From Croceicoccus sediminis (lineage in GTDB: Bacteria; Pseudomonadota; Alphaproteobacteria; Sphingomonadales; Sphingomonadaceae), in assembly GCF_007570835.1 (NCBI RefSeq), contig NZ_SUNC01000004.1, positions 124,001 to 188,000 of the forward strand: a stretch of DNA of 64,000 nt. Reading direction: 5' to 3'. Below, piece after piece: positions 18,261 through 27,497 of the stretch. Within the stretch, counting starts at the first letter, position 1, and the number at the start of each line of letters is the position of its first letter. Under the pieces are notes generated by a model that saw only the letters and a list, made by a program, of their open reading frames with translations, made no database searches and had not been told where the DNA came from. Position numbers and translations under genes: made by a program.

Positions 18261-18736
18261 GCAGCCTCTCCGAATACGGGCTCTATCGTCATCTCGCTCT
18301 TCAGCGAGTTCGCGATGATACAGGATTTGTGCGCACGGTGGTGCAGGTCGTCGATCTGGTCCGCCGAAGGCCGGTTGTCGCCGACGAACGTGGCACAGGG
18401 CCGCATCGCGATGGTCGCGACCCACGGATCGCCCGCCTCGTTCTTTTCCACGCGGCCGACGGGATTGTCTTCGTACCGATCGATGGAAAAACCCGCCTTC
18501 GCGGCGTAGGCAAGGAAATAGAGCATGTGACAGCTCGCCGCAGAGGCCAGCAGCGCCTCTTCGGGGTCAACCGCGCTTTCGTCGATCAGTTCGGGCGGCA
18601 GATATCCGGGCGCAGCGCAACCGGCCACGACCGCGCCGCCGTCGAAGTGCCATTCGTGTCGGCGGTTGTAGCGATTGGTGGTGAACACCTCGCCCTCACC
18701 GATCTGCCAGCGCACCTTTGCCGTGTATTCGCCCAT
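18257..18736 (-). CDS. OsmC family peroxide/sulfur-redox protein
   Basis: A 159-residue protein with OsmC landmarks: AKVRWQIGEG near the start, DPEEALLASAASCHMLYFLAYAAKAG in the middle, which carries the first redox Cys, and IDDLHHRAHKSCIIANSLKSE, which carries the second. OsmC/Ohr proteins reduce organic hydroperoxides through a two-cysteine mechanism. It begins ten bases after pccB and overlaps mce by four bases, so it belongs to this operon. It could protect cofactors or deal with acyl peroxides; that link is inference. Confidence 0.87.
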   Translation of the reverse strand: MGEYTAKVRWQIGEGEVFTTNRYNRRHEWHFDGGAVVAGCAAPGYLPPELIDESAVDPEEALLASAASCHMLYFLAYAAKAGFSIDRYEDNPVGRVEKNEAGDPWVATIAMRPCATFVGDNRPSADQIDDLHHRAHKSCIIANSLKSEMTIEPVFGEAA

Positions 18737-18746
18737 CGCGATATCC

Positions 18747-20279
18747 TCAGAGCGGGATGTTGTCGTGCTTCTTCCACGGGTTCGCCAGCTCCTTGCCGCG
18801 AAGCTTGCGCAGGCCCAGCGCGATGCGCCGCCGCGTGGAATGCGGCATGATGACCTCGTCGATGAAGCCCTTGCTCGCCGCAACGAAGGGATTGGCGAAG
18901 CGGTCTTCGTATTCCTTGGTCTTCTCGGCGATCTTTTCCGGGTTGTCGCGATCCTGGCGGAAGATGATCTCAACCGCGCCCTTTGCGCCCATCACCGCGA
19001 TTTCCGCGGTTGGCCAGGCATAGTTGAGGTCGCCGCGAAGGTGCTTCGACGCCATGACGTCATAGGCGCCGCCATAGGCCTTGCGCGTGATGACGGTGAT
19101 CTTCGGGACGGTCGCTTCGGCATAGGCGAACAACAGCTTCGCGCCGTGCTTGATGATGCCGTTATGCTCCTGATCGGTGCCGGGCAGGAAGCCGGGAACG
19201 TCCACGAAAGTCAGGATCGGGATGTTGAAGGCATCGCAGAACCGCACGAAGCGCGCGGCCTTTTTCGAGGAATCGATGTCGAGCACGCCGGCCAGCACCA
19301 TCGGCTGGTTCGCGACGATGCCCACGGAGCGCCCTTCGATACGGCCGAAACCGCAAATGATGTTCGCCGCGTGCCTGGGCTGGATTTCGAAGAACTCGCC
19401 CTCGTCCACCGTTTTACGGATGACTTCGTGCATGTCGTAGGGCTGGTTGGCCGATGCCGGGATGATCGTGTCGAGGCTTTCCTCGAACCGGTCCCACGGA
19501 TCGCTCGTCGGGCGTTCGGGTACGTCTTCACGGTTGGAGGCGGGCAGAAAGTCCATGAAATCGCGCGCGCGAAGTAGCGCGACGATGTCGTTTTCGCAGG
19601 CAAGGTCGGCCACGCCCGACTTCACCGTGTGAGTGGACGCGCCGCCAAGCTCTTCCTGCGTCACGACTTCATTGGTGACCGTCTTCACCACTTCGGGGCC
19701 GGTGACGAACATGTAGGAGCTGTCTTCGACCATGAAGATGAAGTCGGTCATCGAGGGCGAATAGACCGCCCCGCCAGCACAGGGCCCCATGATGAGCGAA
19801 AGCTGCGGGATGACGCCCGATGCCAGGACATTGCGCTGGAACACCTCGGCATAGCCGCCGAGCGAGGCGACGCCTTCCTGGATGCGGGCACCGCCCGAAT
19901 CGTTGAGACCGATGACCGGTGCGCCGACCTTCATCGCCGCGTCCATCACCTTGCAGATCTTTTCCGCGTGACGTTCCGACAGCGAACCGCCGAACACGGT
20001 GAAATCCTGGCTAAAGACATAGACGAGACGGCCGTTGATCGTGCCCGAACCGGTGACGACACCGTCGCCGGGAATATGCTGTTCGGCCATGCCGAAATCG
20101 ACGCAGTTGTGTTCTACGTACATGTCGATTTCTTCGAAGCTATCCTCGTCGAGCAGCACTTCGAGGCGTTCGCGCGCGGTCAGGCGGCCCTTGGCATGCT
20201 GGGCATCGATGCGCTTCTGACCGCCACCCAGCTTGGCTGCGGCGCGGCGACGTTCGACTTCGGCGATATTGGCGGACAT
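18747..20279 (-). CDS. pccB: Propionyl-CoA carboxylase beta subunit (carboxyltransferase)
   Basis: A 510-residue protein from ATG 20279 ([20 protein letters not shown]). The carboxyltransferase double crotonase fold is evident from [42 protein letters not shown] and, at the C-terminal half, [38 protein letters not shown]. It moves carboxylate from biotin on PccA to propionyl-CoA. It is the first gene of the run read away from the divergent regulator, with a promoter region of about 150 bases containing the palindromes described. Length is typical of PccB. Confidence 0.95.
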   Translation of the reverse strand: MSANIAEVERRRAAAKLGGGQKRIDAQHAKGRLTARERLEVLLDEDSFEEIDMYVEHNCVDFGMAEQHIPGDGVVTGSGTINGRLVYVFSQDFTVFGGSLSERHAEKICKVMDAAMKVGAPVIGLNDSGGARIQEGVASLGGYAEVFQRNVLASGVIPQLSLIMGPCAGGAVYSPSMTDFIFMVEDSSYMFVTGPEVVKTVTNEVVTQEELGGASTHTVKSGVADLACENDIVALLRARDFMDFLPASNREDVPERPTSDPWDRFEESLDTIIPASANQPYDMHEVIRKTVDEGEFFEIQPRHAANIICGFGRIEGRSVGIVANQPMVLAGVLDIDSSKKAARFVRFCDAFNIPILTFVDVPGFLPGTDQEHNGIIKHGAKLLFAYAEATVPKITVITRKAYGGAYDVMASKHLRGDLNYAWPTAEIAVMGAKGAVEIIFRQDRDNPEKIAEKTKEYEDRFANPFVAASKGFIDEVIMPHSTRRRIALGLRKLRGKELANPWKKHDNIPL

Positions 20280-20360
20280 CCGGTCGGGCTCCCTTCGGGC
20301 CGCGGGCGCGGCCTCACATGACGAACTGCGCCTATCCGGCCCTTGGGCGGGCAAGTCCAA

Positions 20361-20404
20361 TGCAAATTTGCAAAATCACGACAAGAGGTTTTGCAAAACT
20401 TCGC
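20361..20404. promoter_or_regulatory. Candidate operators: two TTTGCAAA palindromes between pccB and its regulator
   Basis: The 148-base divergent intergenic region contains TGCAAATTTGCA (20361-20372, a perfect palindrome) running into TTTGCAAAA, and TTTTGCAAAA (20389-20398) followed by CTTCGC. Two TTTGCAAA cores (20367-20374 and 20390-20397) are centred 23 bases apart, about two helical turns. RamB in Corynebacterium binds a site that ends in CTTTGCAAA. These are the obvious candidate sites for the neighbouring ScfR/RamB-type protein. The second site begins 39 bases before the regulator start, so it could control both directions. Confidence 0.65.
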
Positions 20405-20427
20405 AGGGCCGATAAGACGTTCTGGTC

Positions 20428-21831
20428 ATGAGCAAACCACATCGCATCTTCGCTGGCCAGTCCGTACGCGCCCTGCGCGAACGTCATGGCATGAAGCAGG
20501 CCCAGATGGCCAAGGCGCTGTCGATCTCGGTTTCCTACCTTTCGCAGATCGAGAACGACGACCGCCCGCTGACCGCGCCGATCCTTGCGACACTGACCCG
20601 CCGCTTCGGGATGGAGCGGGACGAAATCGGCGGTGAAAGTTCCGATGCACGGGCAGAGGCGCTGCTGCAGGCCGCGTCGGACCCCATCTTTACCGAACCG
20701 CTGGACGAGGCATTGGCCACACGTGCCGTCCGGCAATTGCCGCACCTGGCTGAACGGTTCGTCTCGCTCCACCGTGCCTACCGCGATGCGGGCGAACGGC
20801 TGCAGATCCTGGACGAGGCGCTGGGCGCAGGCACGGACAGCGCCGCGCGCCTGCCATGGGAAGAAGTGCGCGACTGGTTCCACGACGCGGGCAATTACAT
20901 CGACACGCTGGACCGCGCGGCAGAACGGCTTGCCGCCCGGCTTTCGGGCGATGCGCCCTCGCCCGGCACTTATGCGCTGGAACGGTTCGGACAGAATGCA
21001 CTGGGCCTAGGCGTGGTGGAAGGCGACGGCACTACGCTGCGCAAGTTGGACGGAAACCGCATCGTGCTCGACAGCGCGCAGCCAGCCGAGACCCGCCGGT
21101 TCCAGCTTGCCCACCAGATCGTCGCCATCGCGCTGGAAAGCGAGATCGGGCAAGTGGTCGAAACTTCGGGACTCGCGACGCAGGCGGCGCGGCAATTGCT
21201 GGCGATGGGGCTTGCCAACTATACCGCCGGCGCGCTGCTGATGCCCTATGCCGCCTTTCGCGAAGCTGCGCTGGCGGAACGACATGATATCGACCGGCTG
21301 ACCCGCCGCTTCTCGGTCAGTTTCGAACAGGCGTGCCACCGGTTATCGACCCTGCAGCGCCCCGAAGAACGCGGCATCCCTTTCTTTTTCTGCCGGGTCG
21401 ACATGGCGGGCAACATCACCAAGCGCCATTCGGCCACGCGCCTGCAGTTCGCGCGATTTGGCGGGGCCTGCCCGTTGTGGATCGTGCACGAGGCCGTCGC
21501 CATCCCCGACCGCATCCTGACCCAGCTGGCCGAAATGCCCGACGGGGTCCGCTATGTCTCCATGGCCAAGGGATTGGTGAAGCCATCGGGCAGCTTTGCC
21601 CGCCCACCCCGCCGCTATGCCGTGGCGCTGGGGTGCGAGGCCGAACATGCCGCTAGCTTCATCTATGCCGATGGGCTGGACCTGGCCGCGCGGTCGGCGG
21701 CGACGCCAATCGGGACCAGTTGCCGCATCTGCCCGCGCGAAAATTGCGATCAACGCGCCTTTCCGCCCGGCGACCGCGCGATCGTGGTCGACCGCAACGA
21801 ACGCGGGGTCGTGCCCTATTCCATCGGGTAA
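20428..21831 (+). CDS. XRE-family short-chain acyl-CoA responsive regulator (ScfR/RamB/PrpR type)
   Basis: A 467-residue protein. The HTH is at residues 10-62 (VRALRERHGMKQAQMAKALSISVSYLSQIEND). A long regulatory region follows with the IrrE-like/DUF2083 character of ScfR/RamB/MccR, and a C-terminal cluster SCRICPRENCDQRAFPP has three cysteines. In actinobacteria such proteins (RamB, PrpR) sense short-chain acyl-CoA or Fe-S state and control the glyoxylate and methylcitrate pathways. Here it is divergent from pccB, so it most likely controls methylmalonyl-pathway genes; it probably binds the TTTGCAAA palindromes just upstream of itself. The regulatory sign (activator or repressor) is unknown. 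Confidence 0.85.
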   Translation: MSKPHRIFAGQSVRALRERHGMKQAQMAKALSISVSYLSQIENDDRPLTAPILATLTRRFGMERDEIGGESSDARAEALLQAASDPIFTEPLDEALATRAVRQLPHLAERFVSLHRAYRDAGERLQILDEALGAGTDSAARLPWEEVRDWFHDAGNYIDTLDRAAERLAARLSGDAPSPGTYALERFGQNALGLGVVEGDGTTLRKLDGNRIVLDSAQPAETRRFQLAHQIVAIALESEIGQVVETSGLATQAARQLLAMGLANYTAGALLMPYAAFREAALAERHDIDRLTRRFSVSFEQACHRLSTLQRPEERGIPFFFCRVDMAGNITKRHSATRLQFARFGGACPLWIVHEAVAIPDRILTQLAEMPDGVRYVSMAKGLVKPSGSFARPPRRYAVALGCEAEHAASFIYADGLDLAARSAATPIGTSCRICPRENCDQRAFPPGDRAIVVDRNERGVVPYSIG

Positions 21832-21837
21832 GCGGGT

Positions 21838-22854
21838 TCAGGCGACGACGGGTTCGAGCACCGCGATCGTCCCGGCGTCTGCGTCGATTTCGACCTCGAC
21901 GCCAAGCGGGATGCTCAACTGATCCCGGATATGGCCAATGTTCGCGCCAAGGAATGCCGGAATGCCAAGCGGTTCGACCCATTGGCGCACGACGTCGGGC
22001 ACGGTGAAGCCTGCATAGTCCGGCTCATCGGTGGCGCAGCGGGTACACTGGCCGAAGACCAGGCCGGACAGCTTGCCCAATATGCCCGAAAGCGAAAGCT
22101 GGCTCATCATGCGGTCGATCCGGTACTCGGCCTCTCCCACGTCCTCCAGAAAAAGGATCGCGCCATCGAAGTCGGGCAGCCAACCGGTGCCGACCAGCGC
22201 GGTCAGCACGGTGAGGTTTCCGCCCAGCATCTTGCCCCGCGCCTTGCCCGGCGCGATGGTGGCAAAGGGGATCGGAAGATCCTGCCGCGCCCCGCCCAGC
22301 ACCGGGGCGGCCCCGGCAAAGGCAAGCCACCAGAAGCTTTCCCAACTGCGTTTCAGCCAGCTGCTCGACAGGTTGGGCGCGCTGATCGTCGGGTATTGGG
22401 CCTTTGCCGCAAAGGCCATGTGCAGGCCGGTCACGTCGCTGAAACCGACCAGAAGTTTGGGATTGCGCCGGATCAGGTCCCAGTCGAGCCGATCCAGAAT
22501 GCGGGCCGAACCCCAGCCGCCCCGAACCGCGAAAACGGCGCGGACGTCGTCGTCGGCAAACATGGCGTTGATATCAGCCGCGCGCTCATCATCGGTCCCG
22601 GCAAGATAGCCGTATCGCGCCCCGACATGGTCGCCGATGCGTGGCACCAGACCCATGCCTTCGACGGTATGTCGCACACGGGCCAAGACCTCCGGCCCCG
22701 AGGTATAACCGGCCGGTTCGACCAACCCGACGACGTCCCCTTCGCGAAGGCGCGGCGGTTTTCGCGCCCGCTTGCGCGCGGCGACCGGCGCAGGGCCAAG
22801 CGCAAGCCCCGCGGCCGCGCCCAGTCCCGCCAGCGCCGCACGCCGCGTGGTCAC
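21838..22854 (-). CDS. S66 LD-carboxypeptidase (LdcA-like)
   Basis: A 338-residue protein. Residues 1-30 are a Tat-like signal (MTTRRAALAGLGAAAGLAL...). The S66 fold is shown by REGDVVGLVEPAGYTSG, FAVRGGWGSARIL, LLVGFSDVTGLHMAF with the nucleophilic Ser in FSD, LFLEDVGEAEYRIDRM with a catalytic Glu, and GHIRDQLSIPLG with the catalytic His. Enzymes of this family remove the terminal D-alanine from peptidoglycan tetrapeptides during recycling, or cleave microcin-type peptides. The Tat-like leader argues for a periplasmic site, unlike cytosolic E. coli LdcA. Start GTG 22854 overlaps the gor stop by four bases. Confidence 0.88.
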   Translation of the reverse strand: MTTRRAALAGLGAAAGLALGPAPVAARKRARKPPRLREGDVVGLVEPAGYTSGPEVLARVRHTVEGMGLVPRIGDHVGARYGYLAGTDDERAADINAMFADDDVRAVFAVRGGWGSARILDRLDWDLIRRNPKLLVGFSDVTGLHMAFAAKAQYPTISAPNLSSSWLKRSWESFWWLAFAGAAPVLGGARQDLPIPFATIAPGKARGKMLGGNLTVLTALVGTGWLPDFDGAILFLEDVGEAEYRIDRMMSQLSLSGILGKLSGLVFGQCTRCATDEPDYAGFTVPDVVRQWVEPLGIPAFLGANIGHIRDQLSIPLGVEVEIDADAGTIAVLEPVVA

Positions 22855-24197
22855 CGCATCAGCACCAGTTCCTCGGCCATGCTGGGATGCAGGGCCACGG
22901 TATTGTCGAAGTCCTGCTTGGTCAGGCCCGCCTTTACCGCGATGGCGGCCGCCTGCAGGATTTCGGGCGCTTCGGGCCCGATCATGTGCAGACCTACGAC
23001 TTTCTCGCTCGGAACTTCGACGATCAGCTTGTAAAGGCCGCGTTCCTGCCGCCGGGCGAAGATGTTCTTCATCGCGCGGAAGTCCGAGGAATAGACCTTG
23101 ATGTTGCCATAAGTGTTGCGCGCCTCACCCTCGGTCATGCCGACACTGGCCAGCGGCGGCTGAGAGAACACGGCGCTGGGCACGCAGTCGTAGTCCACCT
23201 TCGTCGGCTTGTCGCCGAAGACGGTATCGGCAAAAGCCTGACCTTCGCGGATGGCGATCGGGGTCAGCTGGATACGGTCGGTAACGTCGCCCACGGCATA
23301 GATGCTGTCGCAGCTGGTCTTCGAATATTCGTCGACCACGATCTCGCCCTTCTCGCCCAGTTCGACACCGGCGCTTTCAAGACCGAGACCATCGGTGTTG
23401 GGGCGGCGGCCCGTGGCGACAAGGACCTTGTCGGCGACCAGCACGTCCTGTCCTTCAAGATGGACATCGAACGCGCCGTCGTCGCGTTTCTCAACCTTCT
23501 GGAACGGGCAGTGGAACTTGTACTCGATCCCGCGGCTCATCGTGATCTGCAGAAGTCGGTCGCGAAGGCTCTCGTCATAGCCGCGCAGGATCACCGCCGA
23601 ACGGTTCACGACCGTCACGTGGCAGCCCAGCGCATTGAGGATTCCCGCGAATTCGAGCGCGATGTAGCCTGCCCCTGCAATCACGACACGCTTGGGCAAT
23701 TCGTCGAGATGGAACACCTCGTTCGAAGTGATGCAATGCTCCGACCCTTCGAATTCCGGGACGAACGGCCAGCCACCCACGGCGACGAGTATGTATTTCG
23801 CGCTGACTTCCCGGCCCGATGCCAGCTTCACGGTATTGCTTCCGCTCACCACGGCGCGTTCCATGATCCGCTCCACCCCGTGGCTTTCGAGCGTTTTTTC
23901 GTAAAGACCGTTCAACCGATCGACATCGCCCATCACGTGATCGCGCAGGCGATTCCAGTCGAACTGCGGATTTTCGAAAGACCAGCCGTAATTTTCCGCA
24001 TCTTCCAGGTCTTCGGCGAAATGGCTGCCATAGACGAGCAGCTTCTTGGGCACGCAGCCGCGGATCACGCAAGTCCCGCCGATGCGATATTCCTCGGCAA
24101 TGGCCACCTTCGCGCCGTGTGAGGCCGCGACACGGGCGGCGCGCACGCCCCCGGAGCCTGCACCGATAACGAAAAGGTCGTAGTCAAAATCTGCCAT
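22851..24197 (-). CDS. gor: Glutathione-disulfide reductase
   Basis: A 448-residue flavoprotein from ATG 24197 with AGGAG upstream. FAD site GAGSGGVRAARVAA; redox disulfide GTCVIRGCVPKK; NAD(P) site GAGYIALEFAGI, then VNRSAVILRGYDESLRD with basic residues favouring NADPH; C-terminal HPSMAEE with the catalytic His and Glu. It reduces GSSG with NADPH in the cytosol. The order gor-S66 with a GTGA overlap suggests an operon. Related disulfide reductases exist, but the RGCVPKK motif and length indicate Gor. Confidence 0.93.
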   Translation of the reverse strand: MADFDYDLFVIGAGSGGVRAARVAASHGAKVAIAEEYRIGGTCVIRGCVPKKLLVYGSHFAEDLEDAENYGWSFENPQFDWNRLRDHVMGDVDRLNGLYEKTLESHGVERIMERAVVSGSNTVKLASGREVSAKYILVAVGGWPFVPEFEGSEHCITSNEVFHLDELPKRVVIAGAGYIALEFAGILNALGCHVTVVNRSAVILRGYDESLRDRLLQITMSRGIEYKFHCPFQKVEKRDDGAFDVHLEGQDVLVADKVLVATGRRPNTDGLGLESAGVELGEKGEIVVDEYSKTSCDSIYAVGDVTDRIQLTPIAIREGQAFADTVFGDKPTKVDYDCVPSAVFSQPPLASVGMTEGEARNTYGNIKVYSSDFRAMKNIFARRQERGLYKLIVEVPSEKVVGLHMIGPEAPEILQAAAIAVKAGLTKQDFDNTVALHPSMAEELVLMR

Positions 24198-24279
24198 GGG
24201 GTCTCCTGGTCCGAACCGTTCACACACATAGGAACGGGTCGTCCGATCGCAATGCGTTAACGCGCATACGCTGGAGGTT

Positions 24280-24303
24280 AAGGGCGCGGGTTGCGCGCCC
24301 CTT
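24280..24303 (-). terminator. Hairpin after pgi
   Basis: On the minus strand AAGGGGCGCG pairs with CGCGCCCTT (one bulged G) around CAACC, just past the pgi stop. A short T-containing run (AACC) follows, so termination is plausible but not certain. Confidence 0.5.
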
Positions 24304-24308
24304 GTGCG

Positions 24309-25841
24309 TCAGTCCTTCAGGCCTGCAGTCTTCAGCAACGCCTCGGTGCTGGGGTCGAAACCCTCGCCCTCTCCGGCCGCGATCTGGTTGGCGATCTGCT
24401 TGCCAAGCTCTACCCCGAACTGGTCGAAGGGGTTGATGCCCAGAAGAACCGCATTGGCAAAAGTGCGATGTTCGTGAAACGCGATCAGCGCGCCCAGTGT
24501 CGCGGGGTCCATCTTCTCGCACAGGATCGTGGCCGAAGGGCGATTGCCCGGATAGGCGCGCGCACCGTCGTCGCTGTCCTTGCCCGCCATCAGCGCCGCG
24601 CCCTGCGCGAAACAGTTGGTCAGCAGGATGGCGTGATGTTCGGGGTCAAGGTCATGGCCCGGCTGCTTTACCGCGATGAAGTCCACCGGCACTTCGACCG
24701 TGCCCTGGTGCAGCAGCTGGAACACCGCGTGCTGCGCATCGGTGCCCACCCCGCCCCAGGTGATCGGCGCGCTTTGCCGGCCAAGCGGCGAACCGTCGGC
24801 AAGGACGGACTTGCCGTTCGATTCCATCTCCAGCTGTTGAAGATAGTCGGGAAACAGGGCCAGCCGTTCGTCATAGGCGAAAACCGCTCGGGTCTGGCAG
24901 CCGCGCAGCTGCACGTACATCAGGTCGACGAAGGCGGCGCGCAGGGGCAGGTTGGCGAAGCCATCGGCATCGGCAAAATGGCGGTCGACAGCGGCGGCCC
25001 CTTCGAGGAATTCGGCAAAACCGTCCCAGCCTAGCGCGATGGCGACCGGAAACCCGATCGAGGACCAGAGCGAATACCGCCCGCCCACGCTTTCCGAAAA
25101 CGGCAGGACGCGCGTTTCGTCAACGCCCCATTCAACCGCCTTATCCGGGCTGGCAGTCAGCGCGACGACCTTGCCATAGGCGTCGGCCACGCCCGATTCC
25201 TCCAGCCACTGGATGGCGCTGGCCGCGTTGGTCATCGTCTCTATCGTGGTGAAGGTCTTGGACGCCACCGCGATCATCGTCGTCGCCGGATCGCAAGCCT
25301 CGAACGCGGCTTCCAGTGCGTTGCCGTCGATGTTGGATACGACGTGCACGTCGACCGGCGCGCGCCATTCCGCCGTGGGCCGGGCCAGCGCGTCAATGGC
25401 AAGCGCGGGGCCAAGCGCGGAACCGCCGATGCCGATGTGGATCAGGTGCTTTACGGGTCCGAACACGCCCCCGTGGATCGCCTCCACCAGACCGCGCATC
25501 CGCATGTGAAAGGCATCCGCCTCCGCCACGCTTTCATCCGCGCCCATGCCGCGCTGCGCGGTATGTTCGGCGGCGCGCCCCTCGGTCGGATTGGCCATGC
25601 CGCCGTTCAGCATCGTCTCGCGCGCGGTATCGAAACCGGCGGCACTGGCCAAAGCCTCGAACCCGGCGACCAGATCGTCGGACAAATGCGTCTTGGACCA
25701 GTCGAACAGAATATCCGATCCGGGCACCGCCAAAGTCGCCGAATACCTGCCCACGCGGTCCGCGTCGGCAGCGAACAGATCCTTCAACGTCGCGGTCGGC
25801 GCATTTTCAAGGGCAGTCCAGCAAGCAGCGGTATCGGTCAT
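24309..25841 (-). CDS. pgi: Glucose-6-phosphate isomerase
   Basis: A 510-residue protein. Landmarks include HIGIGGSALGPAL (the sugar phosphate-binding segment), VASKTFTTIETMTNA, the catalytic Glu in VGGRYSLWSSIGFP, AVFQLLHQGTVEVPVDF with catalytic His, and KMDPATLGALIAFHEHRTFANAVLLGINPFDQFGVE with catalytic Lys downstream. It interconverts glucose-6-phosphate and fructose-6-phosphate in the cytosol. It is divergent from lepB across a 74-base promoter region. Length and motifs are normal. Confidence 0.97.
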   Translation of the reverse strand: MTDTAACWTALENAPTATLKDLFAADADRVGRYSATLAVPGSDILFDWSKTHLSDDLVAGFEALASAAGFDTARETMLNGGMANPTEGRAAEHTAQRGMGADESVAEADAFHMRMRGLVEAIHGGVFGPVKHLIHIGIGGSALGPALAIDALARPTAEWRAPVDVHVVSNIDGNALEAAFEACDPATTMIAVASKTFTTIETMTNAASAIQWLEESGVADAYGKVVALTASPDKAVEWGVDETRVLPFSESVGGRYSLWSSIGFPVAIALGWDGFAEFLEGAAAVDRHFADADGFANLPLRAAFVDLMYVQLRGCQTRAVFAYDERLALFPDYLQQLEMESNGKSVLADGSPLGRQSAPITWGGVGTDAQHAVFQLLHQGTVEVPVDFIAVKQPGHDLDPEHHAILLTNCFAQGAALMAGKDSDDGARAYPGNRPSATILCEKMDPATLGALIAFHEHRTFANAVLLGINPFDQFGVELGKQIANQIAAGEGEGFDPSTEALLKTAGLKD

Positions 25842-25915
25842 CGGGGGAGTGGTTCCTTCGTTTTGCTTTGCAACACCCGGTTACTGCCCTATGCCGCGCA
25901 GGCTTACCAGTGGGC

Positions 25916-26818
25916 ATGGATGAAACACCTCGAATGCGTTTGAAATTCGGCAAAGGGAAAGACGTTGACGGCGCAGATGCCGGCACCGCACCCGCGAAAA
26001 AGGAAAAGAAGGAGGACAGCTTCGTCGTCTTCCTGTTGAAGCTGGCGATCGTCGTCTTCATCTTTCGCAGCTTCATATTCTCGCCGTTCTCGATCCCGTC
26101 GGAATCGATGCTGCCGCGCCTCTTGATCGGGGACTACCTGCTGGCCGCGAAATGGCCCTATGGCTACACGCGCTATTCGATGCCGTTCAACCTGCCGCTG
26201 ATACCGGGGGGCCGCATCTTCGCATCGGATCCGGAACGCGGCGACATCGCCGTGTTCAAGGCGCCGCCGACGGCGGAGGTGGACTATATCAAGCGGGTCA
26301 TCGGCCTGCCGGGCGACCAGATCCAGATGCGCGACGGCACGCTTTACATCAACGGCGACGAAGTGGCGAAGCGCAAGATCGACGACTTCGTCCTGCCGAT
26401 CACGCAGAACATGATCGATGCCGCCGCTCTCGAAGGCCGCCCCTCGCCCTGCGCGCGCACCGATTTCGAGGAAGTGGACGCGGCCGGACAGGGCTTCTGC
26501 CGCTATCCCCGCTATGTCGAGACGCTGCCCGAAGGGCGCAGTTACGAAGTGCTCGATATCGCCATCACGCCGCAGGACACGACACAAGTATTCACCGTCC
26601 CGGCAGGGCACGTCTTCATGATGGGCGACAACCGCGACAATTCCGAAGACAGCCGCTTTCCCGCCGAAGTCGGCGGCGGTGTCGGCATGGTGCCGATGGA
26701 AAACCTCGTCGGACGGGCCGAAATCATGATGTGGTCGACCGACGGTTCGGCACAATGGCTGCTTCCCTGGACCTGGTTCACCGCCGCGCGCTGGGACCGG
26801 CTGGGCACGACGTTCTGA
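25916..26818 (+). CDS. lepB: Signal peptidase I
   Basis: A 300-residue protein (ATG 25916; ATG 25934 also possible). A charged N-terminus with Lys/Glu repeats precedes one transmembrane helix (FVVFLLKLAIVVFIFRSFIF). The catalytic Ser is in PFSIPSESMLPRLLIGDY and the Lys in DYIKRVIGLPGDQIQ; a C-terminal FMMGDNRDNSEDSR box completes the S26 signature. It cleaves signal peptides of exported proteins on the periplasmic face. It is followed eight bases later by rnc, then era: the classical lepB-rnc-era operon. The insert with CARTDFEEVDAAGQGFCRY between the boxes has two cysteines. Confidence 0.95.
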   Translation: MDETPRMRLKFGKGKDVDGADAGTAPAKKEKKEDSFVVFLLKLAIVVFIFRSFIFSPFSIPSESMLPRLLIGDYLLAAKWPYGYTRYSMPFNLPLIPGGRIFASDPERGDIAVFKAPPTAEVDYIKRVIGLPGDQIQMRDGTLYINGDEVAKRKIDDFVLPITQNMIDAAALEGRPSPCARTDFEEVDAAGQGFCRYPRYVETLPEGRSYEVLDIAITPQDTTQVFTVPAGHVFMMGDNRDNSEDSRFPAEVGGGVGMVPMENLVGRAEIMMWSTDGSAQWLLPWTWFTAARWDRLGTTF

Positions 26819-26825
26819 TCCGGCC

Positions 26826-27497
26826 ATGACACTGTCACCCGAAACGACGGACTGGATCGCGGCGCAAACCGGGCATCCGGCCAAGGATGAGCGCCTGTGG
26901 ATCGCGGCGCTGACCCATGGCAGCACCGGCGAGGATTTCGACTATCAGCGGCTGGAATTCCTGGGCGACCGCGTCCTGGGGCTGGCGATTGCCGAATGGC
27001 TCTACGAACGCGCAGAGGATGCCGAGGGCAAGCTGTCGCAGCGCCTCAACGCGCTTGTCAGCCGCCAGTCCTGTGCCCTTGTCGCGCGGGAAATCGGGCT
27101 GTCCGCGCACATGCGCCTTGGCAAGCAGGCCCGCGCCGACGGCGGTCTGGACAGCGACAATATTCTTGGCGACATGATCGAATCCCTGATCGGCGCCTGC
27201 CAGCTGGATCACGGGTTCGAAGTCGCCCGCGCACTGGTACGCAACTGGTTCGGCGATGCGGTCGAAGGGCGCGCCGGGCGCAAGAAACATCCCAAGTCCG
27301 CCTTGCAGGAATGGGCCGCCGGCAACCGCCGCAAACCGCCCGAATACGAACTGCTCGACCGTTCCGGTCCCGACCATGCCTCTCGCTTCACCGTGCGTGT
27401 CAGCGTGCGGGGCGTGGGCGATGCGACCGGCGAAGGCGATTCCAAGCAACAGGCCGAAACGTCGGCCGCATCGGCATTTCTGGAAAAACATGGCTGA
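26826..27497 (+). CDS. rnc: Ribonuclease III
   Basis: A 223-residue double-strand-specific endoribonuclease. The RNase III domain carries LTHGS, QRLEFLGDRVLGLAIAEWLY and DNILGDMIESLIGA, whose acidic residues bind Mg2+. The dsRBD follows from about residue 150 (HPKSALQEWAAGNRRKPPEYELL, GEGDSKQQAETSAASAFL). It processes rRNA precursors and structured mRNAs. Its end overlaps the start of era by eight bases, so translation is coupled. Confidence 0.96.
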   Translation: MTLSPETTDWIAAQTGHPAKDERLWIAALTHGSTGEDFDYQRLEFLGDRVLGLAIAEWLYERAEDAEGKLSQRLNALVSRQSCALVAREIGLSAHMRLGKQARADGGLDSDNILGDMIESLIGACQLDHGFEVARALVRNWFGDAVEGRAGRKKHPKSALQEWAAGNRRKPPEYELLDRSGPDHASRFTVRVSVRGVGDATGEGDSKQQAETSAASAFLEKHG

